Assembly: GCA_001970955.1 (NCBI GenBank)
Contig: MPUH01000147.1
Coordinates: 1 to 64,000, forward strand
DNA length: 64,000 nucleotides
Source: Stentor coeruleus
Taxonomy: Eukaryota; Ciliophora; Heterotrichea; Heterotrichida; Stentoridae
Direction: 5' to 3'
Shown: piece by piece, positions 20,476 through 31,151 of the stretch
Position numbering within the stretch: position 1 is the stretch's first letter
How the letters are laid out: the number at the start of each line of letters is the position of its first letter
Notes under the pieces: model-generated
What the model saw: only the letters and a program-made list of their open reading frames with translations
Databases searched by the model: none
What the model was told of the DNA's origin: nothing
Position numbers and translations under genes: made by a program

Positions 20476-21119
20476 CTTATGGACTTATATTAGCAAGTAA
20501 TAGTAAAACAATGATTGTTAACGTAAAAGATTAGGAAGGGTGGACAGCTTTACACTATGCCAAAGTGATACCTTATAATTTCATTAGTAAGGAGCAGATC
20601 GAGATATTTCTGAAGAAAGTGCGTGGAAAACACTGATATGTCCTGGGATTTTTGGAAATTTGATAAAAGCTAAACACTTAGTGTTAGAAGATCGTATTGG
20701 CCTGATATTAAAATATGATACTGGATGTATATCTTTGCATTATGCATGTAGCAAAGGTCATATAGATATACTAGATGCTTTATTACAAAAAGAAGGGATT
20801 TTGCTAAATTTCAAAGAGACTTGAGGTAAGGCTAGGTAAATTATTAGAGCTATGCTTGGGAATTATTTGTATATAGTGAGAAAGCGAATTAACTCAAGGG
20901 TAAAACTTAATTTTAAAGACCGTGAAGGTAATACTGTCTTGTATTATGCTATTTCTAGCAGAATGCTTAATTGACTGTAGAGTTAATCGCTTACAGACAT
21001 AAAAACGATTAGGTTTAAGTTCTATTAAAATAGCTTCACAGTTTATAAGAAATTGTCCAGTAGAAGTGTTTTAAGCTATAAAATTTGAAGATTTAAAATC
21101 TATATTTAATAAAGATATT
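20476..21119 (+). pseudogene. decayed ankyrin-repeat region upstream of the RBR gene
   Basis: Ankyrin repeats are readable but broken: EGWTALHYAK preceded by a TAG (near 20536), then TGCISLHYACSKGHIDIL with DALLQKEG, then DREGNTVLYYAISS. A TGA and a TAG lie between the second and third repeats, and frame changes occur. From about 20990 one frame runs into the RBR gene start with TAA codons at about 21005 and 21071. The remains suggest that the ring-finger gene once had, or lies next to, an ankyrin N-terminus that has decayed. Confidence 0.6.
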
Positions 21120-22220
21120 ATGGAAAATATTTCTATAACTTTAGAAGTTCAACTAAACAGATTATCATGCATAATAGCTCGAGGGTGTGACGAAAAAGAC
21201 TTTGATAAAATAAGGCAACTACTTAAATCATATCATAAGTATATAAAGTATGCAGATTTAAAAGTCACTGCCCAAGTAAAAATATTTTCAAGTTTTTGCA
21301 TAATCTGCGAAAATATTATAAGGTTAAAAGATACTAAAAAGTGTATCCAACTTACTTGTGGCCATGCAGCATGTTCAGCAAATTGTATCCAGCAACTAGT
21401 TATAAACAGCTCAGGTAATGATATCGATTATTTCTTTTATACCTTCTGCCCAAAATGTGGAACAGCTTTAGACCAAAACATTATTGTTGAAGCTTTTGGC
21501 GGAGTAGAAAAGTTTATTGAAATTCAGAAAAGATTTGATTATGAACGAGCACCGAAATATGAATGCCCATTATGCTTTACAAAGGATCGTATTGATAATT
21601 CTATAACCTTAATGTGCAATCATAGATTTTGTAAGAGATGCATTAAAACGCATGCTGAAATTTTGATTAAAGAAAAGCAAGTTGGCAAAGAAGGAATTAA
21701 ATGTCCTTCGTGTGGAGATGAAATCCATATTGAAATTATGAAATATATTCTAACTCATGAAGAATTTTCAAGGTATGATGAAGAGCTTTTCGATAGTTTT
21801 GCCCCAAATGTTGGAGAAAATGACATTTATTTTAGGTGTAGAAATGAAAGTTGTGAATTTGCTGCGATTGTCCCAGTTGGTATTAAGGAAATTGAATGTA
21901 AAACTTGCATGAAAAAATATTGCCCTGTTTGTAGAGATGATGTGCATGCAGAAATCACGTGTCAAGAGAATTATGATAAGAAATTAGATAAGAGTTTGCT
22001 AGACCTTGCTTTAGGACAAGGATGGAAACAGTGTCCTTATTGCAAAAACATGTGTGAAAGGATAAGCGGGTGCAATTTTATGAAATGCTTGTCTTCAACT
22101 TGCAAAGGTGCGAACAATTTCTGTTATCTTTGTGGCGTGGGAATTAAAGGTTATACTCATTTTAAAATTGAAGGGCCTTATGGTAAAGTTTGTAATACAA
22201 TGGATGGTAATAAAGATTAG
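21120..22220 (+). CDS. RBR-type E3 ubiquitin ligase (RING-RING1-IBR-RING2)
   Basis: 366 residues from ATG at 21120. Zinc modules in order: an extra RING-like module (CIICENI ... CGHAACSANC ... CPKC, about 60-125), RING1 (CPLCFTKD ... CNHRFCKRC ... CPSC, about 145-200), an IBR (CRNESCEF ... CKTCMKKYCPVC, about 235-275) and RING2 (CPYCKNMC then SGCNFMKC). The Cys of SGCNFMKC is the expected catalytic residue that accepts ubiquitin from E2. It should be an active transthiolating ligase. The frame upstream of the ATG carries stops and ankyrin remnants, so this gene may be the surviving 3' part of a longer ankyrin-RBR gene; no promoter can be judged. Confidence 0.75.
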   Translation: MENISITLEVQLNRLSCIIARGCDEKDFDKIRQLLKSYHKYIKYADLKVTAQVKIFSSFCIICENIIRLKDTKKCIQLTCGHAACSANCIQQLVINSSGNDIDYFFYTFCPKCGTALDQNIIVEAFGGVEKFIEIQKRFDYERAPKYECPLCFTKDRIDNSITLMCNHRFCKRCIKTHAEILIKEKQVGKEGIKCPSCGDEIHIEIMKYILTHEEFSRYDEELFDSFAPNVGENDIYFRCRNESCEFAAIVPVGIKEIECKTCMKKYCPVCRDDVHAEITCQENYDKKLDKSLLDLALGQGWKQCPYCKNMCERISGCNFMKCLSSTCKGANNFCYLCGVGIKGYTHFKIEGPYGKVCNTMDGNKD

Positions 22221-22437
22221 ATATGTATCCTTTTTCAAATTAAACTATTTTTATTTTTAGTTATCATCTAAAAATATTTCAGTCTATATTATATGAAATG
22301 CTTAGATTTTTTAATATTATAAAACAATTATCCTGCATTTCTTGTTTATATTTTTATAACAAAATCTACATAAATCATATGCAAATTCCTCATGCCATAT
22401 TTATACATCCTTACTCGCTAATAAGTAACTTATCTAT

Positions 22438-23841
22438 CTACTCAGGCCTCTTTTCATTAATCATATCCCATTCTTTGGCCTTTGTAAATGAGTCAAGGGC
22501 TCCTTCCAAAGCTTTCCTACCCTGCTGTATCAGTCCTTTAGGCACTTTATTATCAGGACAAAGACCCTTCAATTGCATAATAATTTCTTTATCCTCTCTT
22601 AGCGTTTTGAACATCTTCATCATCTTTGACATTGCCTTAACTTTATTCCTAAAAATCTCTGTCTTAGTCTCTTTAATTGACTCTTTCAATTCCTCAATCT
22701 TTTCTCCAGCATCATTTCCAGCCACACCAGTATTCTTTGGATTGACAACCTGACACATGATTTCCAAAACTTTTTCAATGACAAAAGGTATACTCCAACT
22801 AAAAAGATCCATAAAATTAGGGAGAATATATGGATGTCCTGAATAATTGAATTGTTGGATATTCAGATTATTGTCGTCAAACTTGATAATCGCCCCTTTG
22901 TTGTTATAAACATCGCAATAATTAGGGGCTGAAAAGATTGTTATAACAACTGGGAACTCTCCTGGACCGTTCCAAGTGTGCATTTTATACCCTTCTAATT
23001 GTGCTTCATGTGCTCTGATTACAGTTAATAGTTTATTTCGTTTTAAAAACGTGTTCACCGCATTGACATTAAAGAAATAGCTGCAACCTCTAACCTCATT
23101 GACTTTATACTTATCAGGACTAGCTCCAGTATCATTTGCCACAGGGTCAGACCACAGCATATCGCAGAAAAGCCCTTGTCGTGGAGGTTCAGTGAATCTA
23201 TTAACCTTAGTAATATCCTCTAAAGTCACCATTTCAGGAGAAATCCCACCATGAACTGCTAGGAATTTCTTGTTAATTATGCAAGCCAAAGCCATCATAT
23301 CAAAAGTTTCACAAGCGGTTTCGTAAAACTCCAAGTCGTACTTAAACAAACACTCAGCTCGGAAGTTAAAAAACGTGGTCATTTGTCGGCATTCATGGTT
23401 ACCGCGGATCATATGGACATTTTGTGGGAAATTCAATTTTAGCGTGTATAAGACCATTAAGACTTCAACTGAGAATGATCCTCTATCTACATAGTCCCCT
23501 AAAAACAGGTATTTGTTTGAAGCTACATCGCCAGCCATGTCAAGAAGCTTCAACAAATCAAAGAACTGTCCGTGGATATCTCCGACTACAATAACTGGAT
23601 ACCGAAGTTCTATTAAAGTCTTTTCCTTGCGGAAAGTTTCTGCTGCCTGACGTAAAATGATCAAGGCATCGGATTTTGCTACTCTTCCTTCTTTTTTCAA
23701 GTGGTTTTTCAGTACTGTGATGTCTGGAGGAGCTCCTGTGCCTCGGGGAAAGAGCAAATTGCTAGGCAAAAACCTGTGAGGAGGAGCTTCTGAGGATTTT
23801 ATCATGCGGTCTTGAAGAGGATCTAATAGTGGCTCAACCAT
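22438..23841 (-). CDS. calcineurin A, Ca2+/calmodulin-regulated protein phosphatase
   Basis: 467 residues, close to the family norm. The catalytic metallophosphatase domain (about 50-340) keeps GDIHGQFFDLLKL, GDYVDRGSFSVE, RGNHECRQMTTFF and APNYCDVYNNKGA. After a calcineurin-B-binding helix (about 350-375) comes the calmodulin-binding segment IFRNKVKAMSKMMKMFKTLR, then LKGLCPD, and a C-terminal autoinhibitory-like stretch FTKAKEWDMINEKRPE. All regulatory parts are therefore present. It dephosphorylates Ser/Thr on Ca2+ signals. Divergent from the ribonucleotide reductase gene across 489 bp. Confidence 0.95.
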   Translation of the reverse strand: MVEPLLDPLQDRMIKSSEAPPHRFLPSNLLFPRGTGAPPDITVLKNHLKKEGRVAKSDALIILRQAAETFRKEKTLIELRYPVIVVGDIHGQFFDLLKLLDMAGDVASNKYLFLGDYVDRGSFSVEVLMVLYTLKLNFPQNVHMIRGNHECRQMTTFFNFRAECLFKYDLEFYETACETFDMMALACIINKKFLAVHGGISPEMVTLEDITKVNRFTEPPRQGLFCDMLWSDPVANDTGASPDKYKVNEVRGCSYFFNVNAVNTFLKRNKLLTVIRAHEAQLEGYKMHTWNGPGEFPVVITIFSAPNYCDVYNNKGAIIKFDDNNLNIQQFNYSGHPYILPNFMDLFSWSIPFVIEKVLEIMCQVVNPKNTGVAGNDAGEKIEELKESIKETKTEIFRNKVKAMSKMMKMFKTLREDKEIIMQLKGLCPDNKVPKGLIQQGRKALEGALDSFTKAKEWDMINEKRPE

Positions 23842-24330
23842 TTTTTTCTTAACCTGAGACCTTAGGTTTTTAGGAGTTTCTATATCGGAAGGATTAAAAT
23901 TAAAATTTCACCTTTTTTGTGAAGGTTAAGGATTTTGTTTAATAAAGCAGGAATTGATTTTTTACTTTTGGTTAATATGAAATGACTGATAAGTTTAGGA
24001 TAACATGATGATTTTGTTGTGGTGGGAATCTGTAATATCGAAAAATAATTAAAATGTAAAGGAATTTGATTGAATTATTAATAAGTATTAGAAGGGTTTG
24101 GTTTAAAGTAGAAAATTTTATAAATTGTTTACTGTTAAAATAAACTTAAGAGTTGGAATGGAAACAATAAAAATTTTATTGACAGAAGTTGCAATTTTTC
24201 ATAATAGTTAAGTTTATTTATTTGGTATTAGAATAGATACTTAGGTCGTAGAAAAATAAAAAAATATTATTTGATATGTGCTTGCAAATATGCTAAAAAA
24301 AGGTAAAATTTGGTAGCATAGAATTTATAA
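23842..24330. promoter_or_regulatory. divergent intergenic region (calcineurin A / RNR)
   Basis: 489 bp between two divergent starts, so promoters for both genes must lie here or just inside. Most of it is G-rich and C-poor on the plus strand, which is the calcineurin side. No specific motif can be defended. Confidence 0.4.
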
Positions 24331-26730
24331 ATGGAAGAAAGGTTTGTAGTCAAACGTGACGGCAGCCACCAGAAAATTTGCTCTGAAAAGATAAGAATTC
24401 GAATGGAAAAGCTTATGGATGGGCTTAACAGTGAATTTATCAACCTAAACATTGTCGTATCTAAAGTCAGTGAAGGAATTTATGATGGCGTCCACACCTC
24501 ACAACTAGATTCCCTAGCAGCAGAAACATGTGCTTACATGACTATTGTTCATCCAGATTATTCAAAACTTGCCGCTCGTCTTGCCATAACAAACCTTCAC
24601 AAGATGACTAAGACGAATTTTTCTGATGTAGCTGAAGATTTATATCATATGAAAGACTCACTTGGACGTCCAGCTCCACTTATAAGCCATGAGGTTTACG
24701 AGTTTATTGCACAAAACCGTAGTGCTTTAGATGCAGCAGTAGACCATATGCGAGACTTTACCTATGATTTTTTCGGCTTTAAGACCTTAGAAAAAAGTTA
24801 TTTGCTAAAAATCAATGGGAATATAGTCGAAAGACCTCAACACATGCTCATGAGAGTATCTGTAGGAATCCATTATGGAGATTTAGAGTCAGTTCTACAG
24901 ACTTATAACCTTATGAGTCAGAAGTTTTTTACCCATGCTTCACCAACTTTATTCAATTCAGGGACTCCTTGCAATCAGATGTCTTCATGCTTCTTGTTAA
25001 TGATGCAAGATGACTCAATAGACGGTATTTATGAAACACTAAAGCAATGCGCTCTAATCAGTAAATGGGCTGGGGGTATAGGCTTAAGTGTTCACAACAT
25101 AAGAGCAACATCTTCTTATATCCGTGGAACCAATGGAAACTCAAATGGTCTTGTGCCTATGCTTAGAGTATTCAATGATACAGCTCGTTATGTAGACCAA
25201 GGTGGGGGGAAGAGAAAAGGAGCATTTGCTGTTTATCTTGAGCCTTGGCATGCTGACATTTTTGAGTTCTTAAAACTGAAACTCAACCATGGAAAAGAAG
25301 AACATCGAGCCAGAGATCTTTTTTACGCTCTCTGGATCCCTGATCTTTTTATGAAAAGAGTTGAAGAAAACGGAGACTGGAGCCTTATGTGTCCTAATCA
25401 ATGTCAAGGTCTTTGTGATGTATACGGCGAAGAATTTGATGCTCTCTATACAAAATACGAGCAACAAGGTATGGCAAGGAAAACAGTCAAGGCCCAAGCA
25501 TTATGGTCAGCAATAATTGATAGCCAAATAGAAACTGGCACACCTTATATGCTTTATAAAGATACTGCTAATAAGTATTCTAATCAAAAAAATCTAGGGA
25601 CAATAAAATCAAGTAACTTATGCACTGAAATCCTTGAATATACTAGCAAAGATGAAATTGCTGTATGCAACTTAGCCTCTGTAGCTTTACCAAGATACGC
25701 TAGTATTGATGGGTTTAATTTCAATGAGCTTTTCAATGTTGTTAGGGTTATGACATTAAATCTGAATAAGATTATTGATAGAAACTATTACCCATTGCAA
25801 GAATGCAAGAATTCAAATCTACGTCATAGGCCGATTGGATTAGGTGTTCAAGGTTTCGCTGATGCTTTATTGATTATGAAATTTCCATTCGAAAGCGTTC
25901 AAGCAGCAAAACTGAACGTTGAAATTTTCGAAACTATCTACTTTGCAGCTTTAAGTGCATCTTGCGAACTTGCAGAACGTGATGGGTATTACTCAAGCTA
26001 TCCTGGTAGCCCAACTTCTGAAGGGATTTTACAATTCGATATGAGAAAAGTGACTCCATCACCAAGATGGGACTGGGATGGGCTTCGTGAACGTATAAGA
26101 AAATTTGGCCTTAGAAATTCTTTATTAGTAGCTCCAATGCCTACAGCATCAACTTCACAAATACTTGGAAGTAATGAATCTTTTGAGCCTTATACATCAA
26201 ATATATATACAAGAAGGGTTTTAGCTGGGGAGTTTGTATGTTTAAATCCTTATCTTGTTGAAGATTTGATAAAACTTAAACTATGGACACATGATATTAA
26301 AAATAGGATTATTGCTAATGGTGGGTCAATACAAGCTATTCATGAAATTCCTGAGAATTTACGAAGCCTTTATAAGACTGTTTGGGAAATACCTCAGAAA
26401 GCACTGATTGATATGGCTATTGCAAGATCACCTTATATAGATCAAAGCCAAAGTTTAAATGTTTATATTGCGGAACCAAGCTTTGGGAAGTTAACATCAT
26501 TACATTTTTATTGCTGGAAAAAAGGACTGAAGACTGGGATGTATTATTTGAGGACAAGACCAGCTGCTGATGCGATTAAGTTTACGGTGGATATTGATAA
26601 ACTATTGAGATCAAGTGGATTTAATGCAAAAGACCCCTCTGACTTGATTTATGATGAGAATTTATATCCAGAAATGGCTCATGATAGGAAGAAAAGCGAT
26701 GAAGAACCGTGCTTGTCTTGCTCAGGGTAA
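24331..26730 (+). CDS. ribonucleoside-diphosphate reductase large subunit (class Ia)
   Basis: 799 residues. The N-terminal ATP cone [17 protein letters not shown] starts at residue 5 and serves overall activity control by ATP/dATP. The catalytic barrel keeps the first redox Cys in [10 protein letters not shown], the N-x-C-x-E active-site loop in SSNLCTEI, the second redox Cys in [13 protein letters not shown], and the phosphate loop region [12 protein letters not shown]. The C-terminus ends in PCLSCSG, the swinging Cys pair reduced by thioredoxin. It makes deoxyribonucleotides together with a small radical subunit that is not in the window. Length and motifs are standard. Confidence 0.97.
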   Translation: MEERFVVKRDGSHQKICSEKIRIRMEKLMDGLNSEFINLNIVVSKVSEGIYDGVHTSQLDSLAAETCAYMTIVHPDYSKLAARLAITNLHKMTKTNFSDVAEDLYHMKDSLGRPAPLISHEVYEFIAQNRSALDAAVDHMRDFTYDFFGFKTLEKSYLLKINGNIVERPQHMLMRVSVGIHYGDLESVLQTYNLMSQKFFTHASPTLFNSGTPCNQMSSCFLLMMQDDSIDGIYETLKQCALISKWAGGIGLSVHNIRATSSYIRGTNGNSNGLVPMLRVFNDTARYVDQGGGKRKGAFAVYLEPWHADIFEFLKLKLNHGKEEHRARDLFYALWIPDLFMKRVEENGDWSLMCPNQCQGLCDVYGEEFDALYTKYEQQGMARKTVKAQALWSAIIDSQIETGTPYMLYKDTANKYSNQKNLGTIKSSNLCTEILEYTSKDEIAVCNLASVALPRYASIDGFNFNELFNVVRVMTLNLNKIIDRNYYPLQECKNSNLRHRPIGLGVQGFADALLIMKFPFESVQAAKLNVEIFETIYFAALSASCELAERDGYYSSYPGSPTSEGILQFDMRKVTPSPRWDWDGLRERIRKFGLRNSLLVAPMPTASTSQILGSNESFEPYTSNIYTRRVLAGEFVCLNPYLVEDLIKLKLWTHDIKNRIIANGGSIQAIHEIPENLRSLYKTVWEIPQKALIDMAIARSPYIDQSQSLNVYIAEPSFGKLTSLHFYCWKKGLKTGMYYLRTRPAADAIKFTVDIDKLLRSSGFNAKDPSDLIYDENLYPEMAHDRKKSDEEPCLSCSG

Positions 26731-28024
26731 TAGAATTAATTTATTTTTCTTAGTGAATGAGTCGAGAAAATATTTAAGTTAGTTAATATATAATTAACGA
26801 GAATATTTAGGATTTTGTGTTTTACTTGATAGATTGTTAAAATGCTAATCAGTTTGATTTCTAATACGATATAGGTTAATAGTCAAAATTTCAGTTTTTT
26901 TATATTTTGTAAGGGTGCTCAATAAAGATTGTATCAAAATTATCATAATTTGAATTAGGTTTGTATATTTTTTATATTTCTGCTGGGACCAAAATAATTA
27001 TGTTATGCAGGTGCTTAATTTGCAGATTCTACTTTACAATAGTTTTTCTTAAATCTACTTGAATTTCTCATACTATTATAGTTTAGATTAATATAATTCA
27101 TATAATCTGATAACAGCATTTAGTACTAACAAATAAAAAATATATGCTAAAGTTTAATTTAAAAAAATCATATACTTATTGAATTCAAACTTTTTCTTTC
27201 ATGCATTCAATTGTTATTTTATAGTATTAATCTGGTAAATTAATTTAATTCATTCACTTCTATTACCTTTGCTTTTATTTTTTAACTATTAATACTGTAA
27301 ATAATATGCATTTTTTTGAAATATAGAAAGCATCTTTACAACAAAATAAAGAGAAATATTAAATGCTTAATTTATTCAGAATCAAGCTAATAAAATATCA
27401 CATAAATATACATTCTCAGTAAATTAATTAGCTATTTTACTTTATAATTCATAGAAAACTCAATTAGAAGAGTAGTTTTTAAAATCCTTAAATTCTAACT
27501 CTAATAAAAAATCATAATTAACCCCTTCAAATTTTTAAAATCAACTTTAAAAGTCAATGTTTTCTTAATGCCCTTAATTCATATAAACTAATCATCAAGC
27601 ATAAAAAGTTGCAAGTCTTAACAATAAATTTCACAAAGCACACCCTATAAAATACTCTAAATTCACTCCAAAAATCTCTATAAATTCCCATCACTTCTTT
27701 AATCTTCATCATTCTACAAATCCTCATCACAACCCTCACCCATAATACTAAATCATAATCTTTTCAATAACATCTTATTATTATCAAATTATGCACTTTT
27801 ACTATCATCATATTCCGACAAATTTCATACACCAAGCCAAACTATCAAAATAGCCCAATTGAGCCCATTTCCTTTTAAATAATTTCAATTTTATCATAAT
27901 TTCTTCCCATCTTGAGCATTCTAGCCACAAAAATGCAATGATCAATAAACTCTAGTATTCATAACCTAAATTCTCATCTGTATAATCTAAATAATATCAA
28001 AGTAGTCAGGAGAAAGTATTAATA
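26731..28024. other. long AT-rich spacer, G-poor in its second half
   Basis: About 1.3 kb with stops in all frames and no gene I can support. From about 27540 to 28020 the plus strand has very few G residues while C is common. This strand bias ends at the carboxypeptidase start. No repeat or RNA gene is seen. Confidence 0.5.
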
Positions 28025-29338
28025 ATGGTGAGAAAATTGGTATTACTCAGCCTGGTGTGCTTGTGCTTGGCCAGTCCAGCATTTGAAAGTTCAGAGAATC
28101 TTGAAGATACTGATGGGCCATGGTCTTATCTAGGTGTTACAGGGTACTCAGGGATGATCACAATGAACGCTCTAACAAGGTCTTCCCTTTTTTATTGGCT
28201 TTTCGAGTCTATTGGTGGTGACATTACTACTGATAGCACTCCTTTAATCATCTGGTTGCAAGGAGGTCCAGGATGTTCAGGTGGTATTGGCATGTTCTGG
28301 GCTAATATTTCCCCTTTATCTATCTATCCTAACTACGCAAATGTATTTCCAACCAATCTAAATTACACTTGGGCTACTGATTTTCATATATTAAGTGTGG
28401 ACTTCCCTTATGGTGCTGGGTTTTCTACAGCTTACTCTGCTGGAGATGAAAAAAACTCCACATTGTCAGCGACTTTATACTTGTATAATTTCCTTATTAA
28501 ACTCGCTAGAAAGTACCCGACTTGGTTTCAGAGAGAAATTTATGTATTTGGAGAAAGCTATGGAGGACACTGGGTGCCAGGACTTGTTTTTAATATTCTT
28601 CAACAAAACGCTCTTAACCTAACAGGTATTACTATTCCTGTTGTTGGTATGGGATTAGGTGATCCTTGGACCGACCCAATGACCCAATCACAGACTTATA
28701 GTTTATATTCTCATACATTTTCATTGATTAATTACAACCAGATGAATGTTGTAAACTATTATCAATCTCAAGTTGCTCAATTCCTTGTACAACAGAATTA
28801 TCTTCAGGCTGAATATACTTGGGAAAACTCATATAGCACCATTGTGGACTTCGCTGGTGGCATAAATTACTACAACATTAGACTGTTTGGTGAATATAAT
28901 TTTGATTCCTTAACTAATTGGCTCAATAAAGCGGGTATGAAAACCATATTCCATGCACCGAGCTCTGCTACTTGGAATAGTTGCAATGACACTGTTTATA
29001 ATTACTATAGATCTGATATCATGAATTCCACTTTACCATTAGTTAATTATATTCTAAGCCAAGGAGTCAAAGTTATTATCTACAACGGCCAAGATGATTT
29101 GATTGTAAACGCACCAGGCATTGAGAATATGATTCAATCAATGAATTATACAAACTTCGCCAAAGCTACAAAGCAAAACTGGATAGTTAATGATACAATG
29201 GCTGGCTACGTTCAGACAGCTGGGAACTTGACTTTAGCCCTTGTCCTTAGATCAGGACACGTTGTGCCTCATGATCAGCCTTTAGTAGCTAAAGATCTAG
29301 TGCTCAGATTCATAAACAATCTTCCTTGGAACGATTAG
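28025..29338 (+). CDS. serine carboxypeptidase (peptidase S10)
   Basis: 437 residues with a signal peptide (VLLSLVCLCLASPA). The catalytic triad is visible: Ser in FGESYGGHWVPG, Asp in YNGQDDLIVNAPG, His in RSGHVVPHDQP. The oxyanion and substrate-binding region LQGGPGCSGG is intact, and NxS/T glycosylation sites are common. Overall spacing is closest to the CPVL/retinoid-inducible group of the family. It should act in lysosomes or food vacuoles, or be secreted, removing C-terminal residues from peptides. It is followed 82 bp later by a channel gene in the same direction. Confidence 0.93.
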   Translation: MVRKLVLLSLVCLCLASPAFESSENLEDTDGPWSYLGVTGYSGMITMNALTRSSLFYWLFESIGGDITTDSTPLIIWLQGGPGCSGGIGMFWANISPLSIYPNYANVFPTNLNYTWATDFHILSVDFPYGAGFSTAYSAGDEKNSTLSATLYLYNFLIKLARKYPTWFQREIYVFGESYGGHWVPGLVFNILQQNALNLTGITIPVVGMGLGDPWTDPMTQSQTYSLYSHTFSLINYNQMNVVNYYQSQVAQFLVQQNYLQAEYTWENSYSTIVDFAGGINYYNIRLFGEYNFDSLTNWLNKAGMKTIFHAPSSATWNSCNDTVYNYYRSDIMNSTLPLVNYILSQGVKVIIYNGQDDLIVNAPGIENMIQSMNYTNFAKATKQNWIVNDTMAGYVQTAGNLTLALVLRSGHVVPHDQPLVAKDLVLRFINNLPWND

Positions 29339-29420
29339 TTAGATAACTTAATTGAAGTAGGACAATATTAGTATTATTACAGTACATAAATCCTAATTTT
29401 TTTATAATTTCAGATATAAT

Positions 29421-31121
29421 ATGAATAAAAATATTGTCCAAGAGTGTGAAGATAATTTTAAGGATATATATGCACCTGATACTGGAAGCGATATTTATTG
29501 CAGACAGCTTAAAAGAAAGAATTTGCTTTTTGACATTGATATGGAAATTGATCTGGAAGTTGCTAGGTTCAGGGATTCACCTGAGTACAAAAATAGCCAC
29601 TGCTTGATTTATCCTGATGATAAATGCAAAACAGTTTGGGATTTGTTTATTGTATTTTTGATATTCTATACAATTACTTATTACATATTTCGCTTTGCGT
29701 TTTACGATACAGACAAGTATTATTTCGTAATTTTAGAGTATCTGATTGACTTTTGCTTTTTTATTGACTGCTGTATTGCATTTTTCACTTGCTATTATAC
29801 TAATTCTTCTGAGTTAGTTATAGACCATAAATCTATAGTTGTGCACTATATAAAGTCTTGGTTTTTTGTGGACCTGTTAGGGTTTTTCCCTTACGAAGTC
29901 TTTACAAACAACCGAGTCGGCAACTCGAAATTATTTTCAGAAGAAATGAAACCCTTATATCGAATCCTAAGAGTCTGTAAGCTTTTCCGAATGCTCAAAG
30001 TATGGAATAACCCATTAAAAATCCAGGAGCTTAAAGAATTCATCTTAAGCTTAAAAATCCCTCTTAGTAGAATGACTTTGTTATTAGTATCATTTATATT
30101 ATTCTGTCATCTAATGACTTGTTTATGGTGTCTTCTCCCAAGATCTTATTATGATCTTGATAATTGGGAATTTGTTTATAACATCCAAGACTCTTCTATA
30201 TATGAAAAATATCTTGCTGGGTTCTATTGGCTTATAACAACAGTTTGCACAATTGGTTATGGAGACATCGCACCGCGTAACGACTTAGAAATCGCTATAG
30301 CAATCTGTGTCATGAGCGGTGGAGTTTTTTTTTATTCTTACACAATCAGTTCTATAACATCCCTTATTGCAAAAACAAATTCCCAAAACACCAAGATTGA
30401 AGAATCAATAGGAATCTTATCAGGTATAGCTATTGAATATAAGTTGTCAAAGCAATTTCATAAGCGACTTCAAGATGCTTTAGTATATAATCTTAAAGAA
30501 AAAAGAACTGATTTTCAAACTTTAATAAATTCGCTACCACCTAAAGTTGCATCAATGCTTAAGTATAAAATGAATCATAAACTTATTGAGAATAACATAT
30601 TTTTTACAGATAAACCATTTCATTTTGTACAGAGAATTCTAGAGTTTTTAAACCCTTATAAAGCTGAAGCTGAGGAGTATGTTTATAAAAAAGGAGCTCC
30701 AGTTGATGAGATATATTTTGTCTTGTCTGGACATGTTGCGTTTATTTATGAAAAAGATATTATTTATGAGTCTGTTCAGGCAGGAGGGTACTTTGGTGAT
30801 GCAGAGATTTTTTTATGTGAAAAGCGTGAAACCTGTGTCAAGTGCATAAAAAGGACTAAAATGCTAACTTTAGAACGAGACAGTCTTTTAGGAGTTCTTA
30901 AAGAATATGAAAAAGTCAAAGTCGATATGATTTTCGCATCAATGATCAAACGCAAACAACTGAAAAATACTTCAATAGCCAGTCGCTCTGAAACTGAAAG
31001 CCAAGATATTTATATCACCCCTGAACAAAATACAGCTAAAGAAAGCAAATCTGTAGATGTATCAGCGAACTTCATTCTAGATTGTTCAAGTTCCTTAGAG
31101 CCAAAACTCGCTTGGGACTAA
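29421..31121 (+). CDS. voltage-gated-type K+ channel with cyclic-nucleotide-binding domain
   Basis: 566 residues. Six membrane segments lie between about 72 and 310, with an S4-like helix ILRVCKLFRMLKVW carrying regularly spaced basic residues. The pore helix and K+ selectivity filter are in TTVCTIGYGDIAP. S6 (VMSGGVFFYSYTISS) leads through a C-linker to a cyclic-nucleotide-binding fold at about 400-500 (VYKKGAPVDEIYFVLSGHV, GGYFGDAEIFLCEKRE). The phosphate-binding cassette is imperfect (FGDAE for FGE), so ligand binding is uncertain. The family is EAG/HCN/CNG-like. Ciliates use many such channels to control membrane potential and ciliary beating. The gene ends 30 bp from the convergent eIF4E gene. 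Confidence 0.9.
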   Translation: MNKNIVQECEDNFKDIYAPDTGSDIYCRQLKRKNLLFDIDMEIDLEVARFRDSPEYKNSHCLIYPDDKCKTVWDLFIVFLIFYTITYYIFRFAFYDTDKYYFVILEYLIDFCFFIDCCIAFFTCYYTNSSELVIDHKSIVVHYIKSWFFVDLLGFFPYEVFTNNRVGNSKLFSEEMKPLYRILRVCKLFRMLKVWNNPLKIQELKEFILSLKIPLSRMTLLLVSFILFCHLMTCLWCLLPRSYYDLDNWEFVYNIQDSSIYEKYLAGFYWLITTVCTIGYGDIAPRNDLEIAIAICVMSGGVFFYSYTISSITSLIAKTNSQNTKIEESIGILSGIAIEYKLSKQFHKRLQDALVYNLKEKRTDFQTLINSLPPKVASMLKYKMNHKLIENNIFFTDKPFHFVQRILEFLNPYKAEAEEYVYKKGAPVDEIYFVLSGHVAFIYEKDIIYESVQAGGYFGDAEIFLCEKRETCVKCIKRTKMLTLERDSLLGVLKEYEKVKVDMIFASMIKRKQLKNTSIASRSETESQDIYITPEQNTAKESKSVDVSANFILDCSSSLEPKLAWD

Positions 31122-31151
31122 TATAAAGTGTAATTTATACAAAACTCTAGA

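Noticed and set aside
27554-27739. Minus-strand 61-codon frame in the spacer before the carboxypeptidase
   Set aside because: It arises from the G-poor bias of the plus strand; no recognisable protein features.
28395-28622. 75-codon frame inside the carboxypeptidase
   Set aside because: Shadow in another frame of a gene with an intact catalytic triad.
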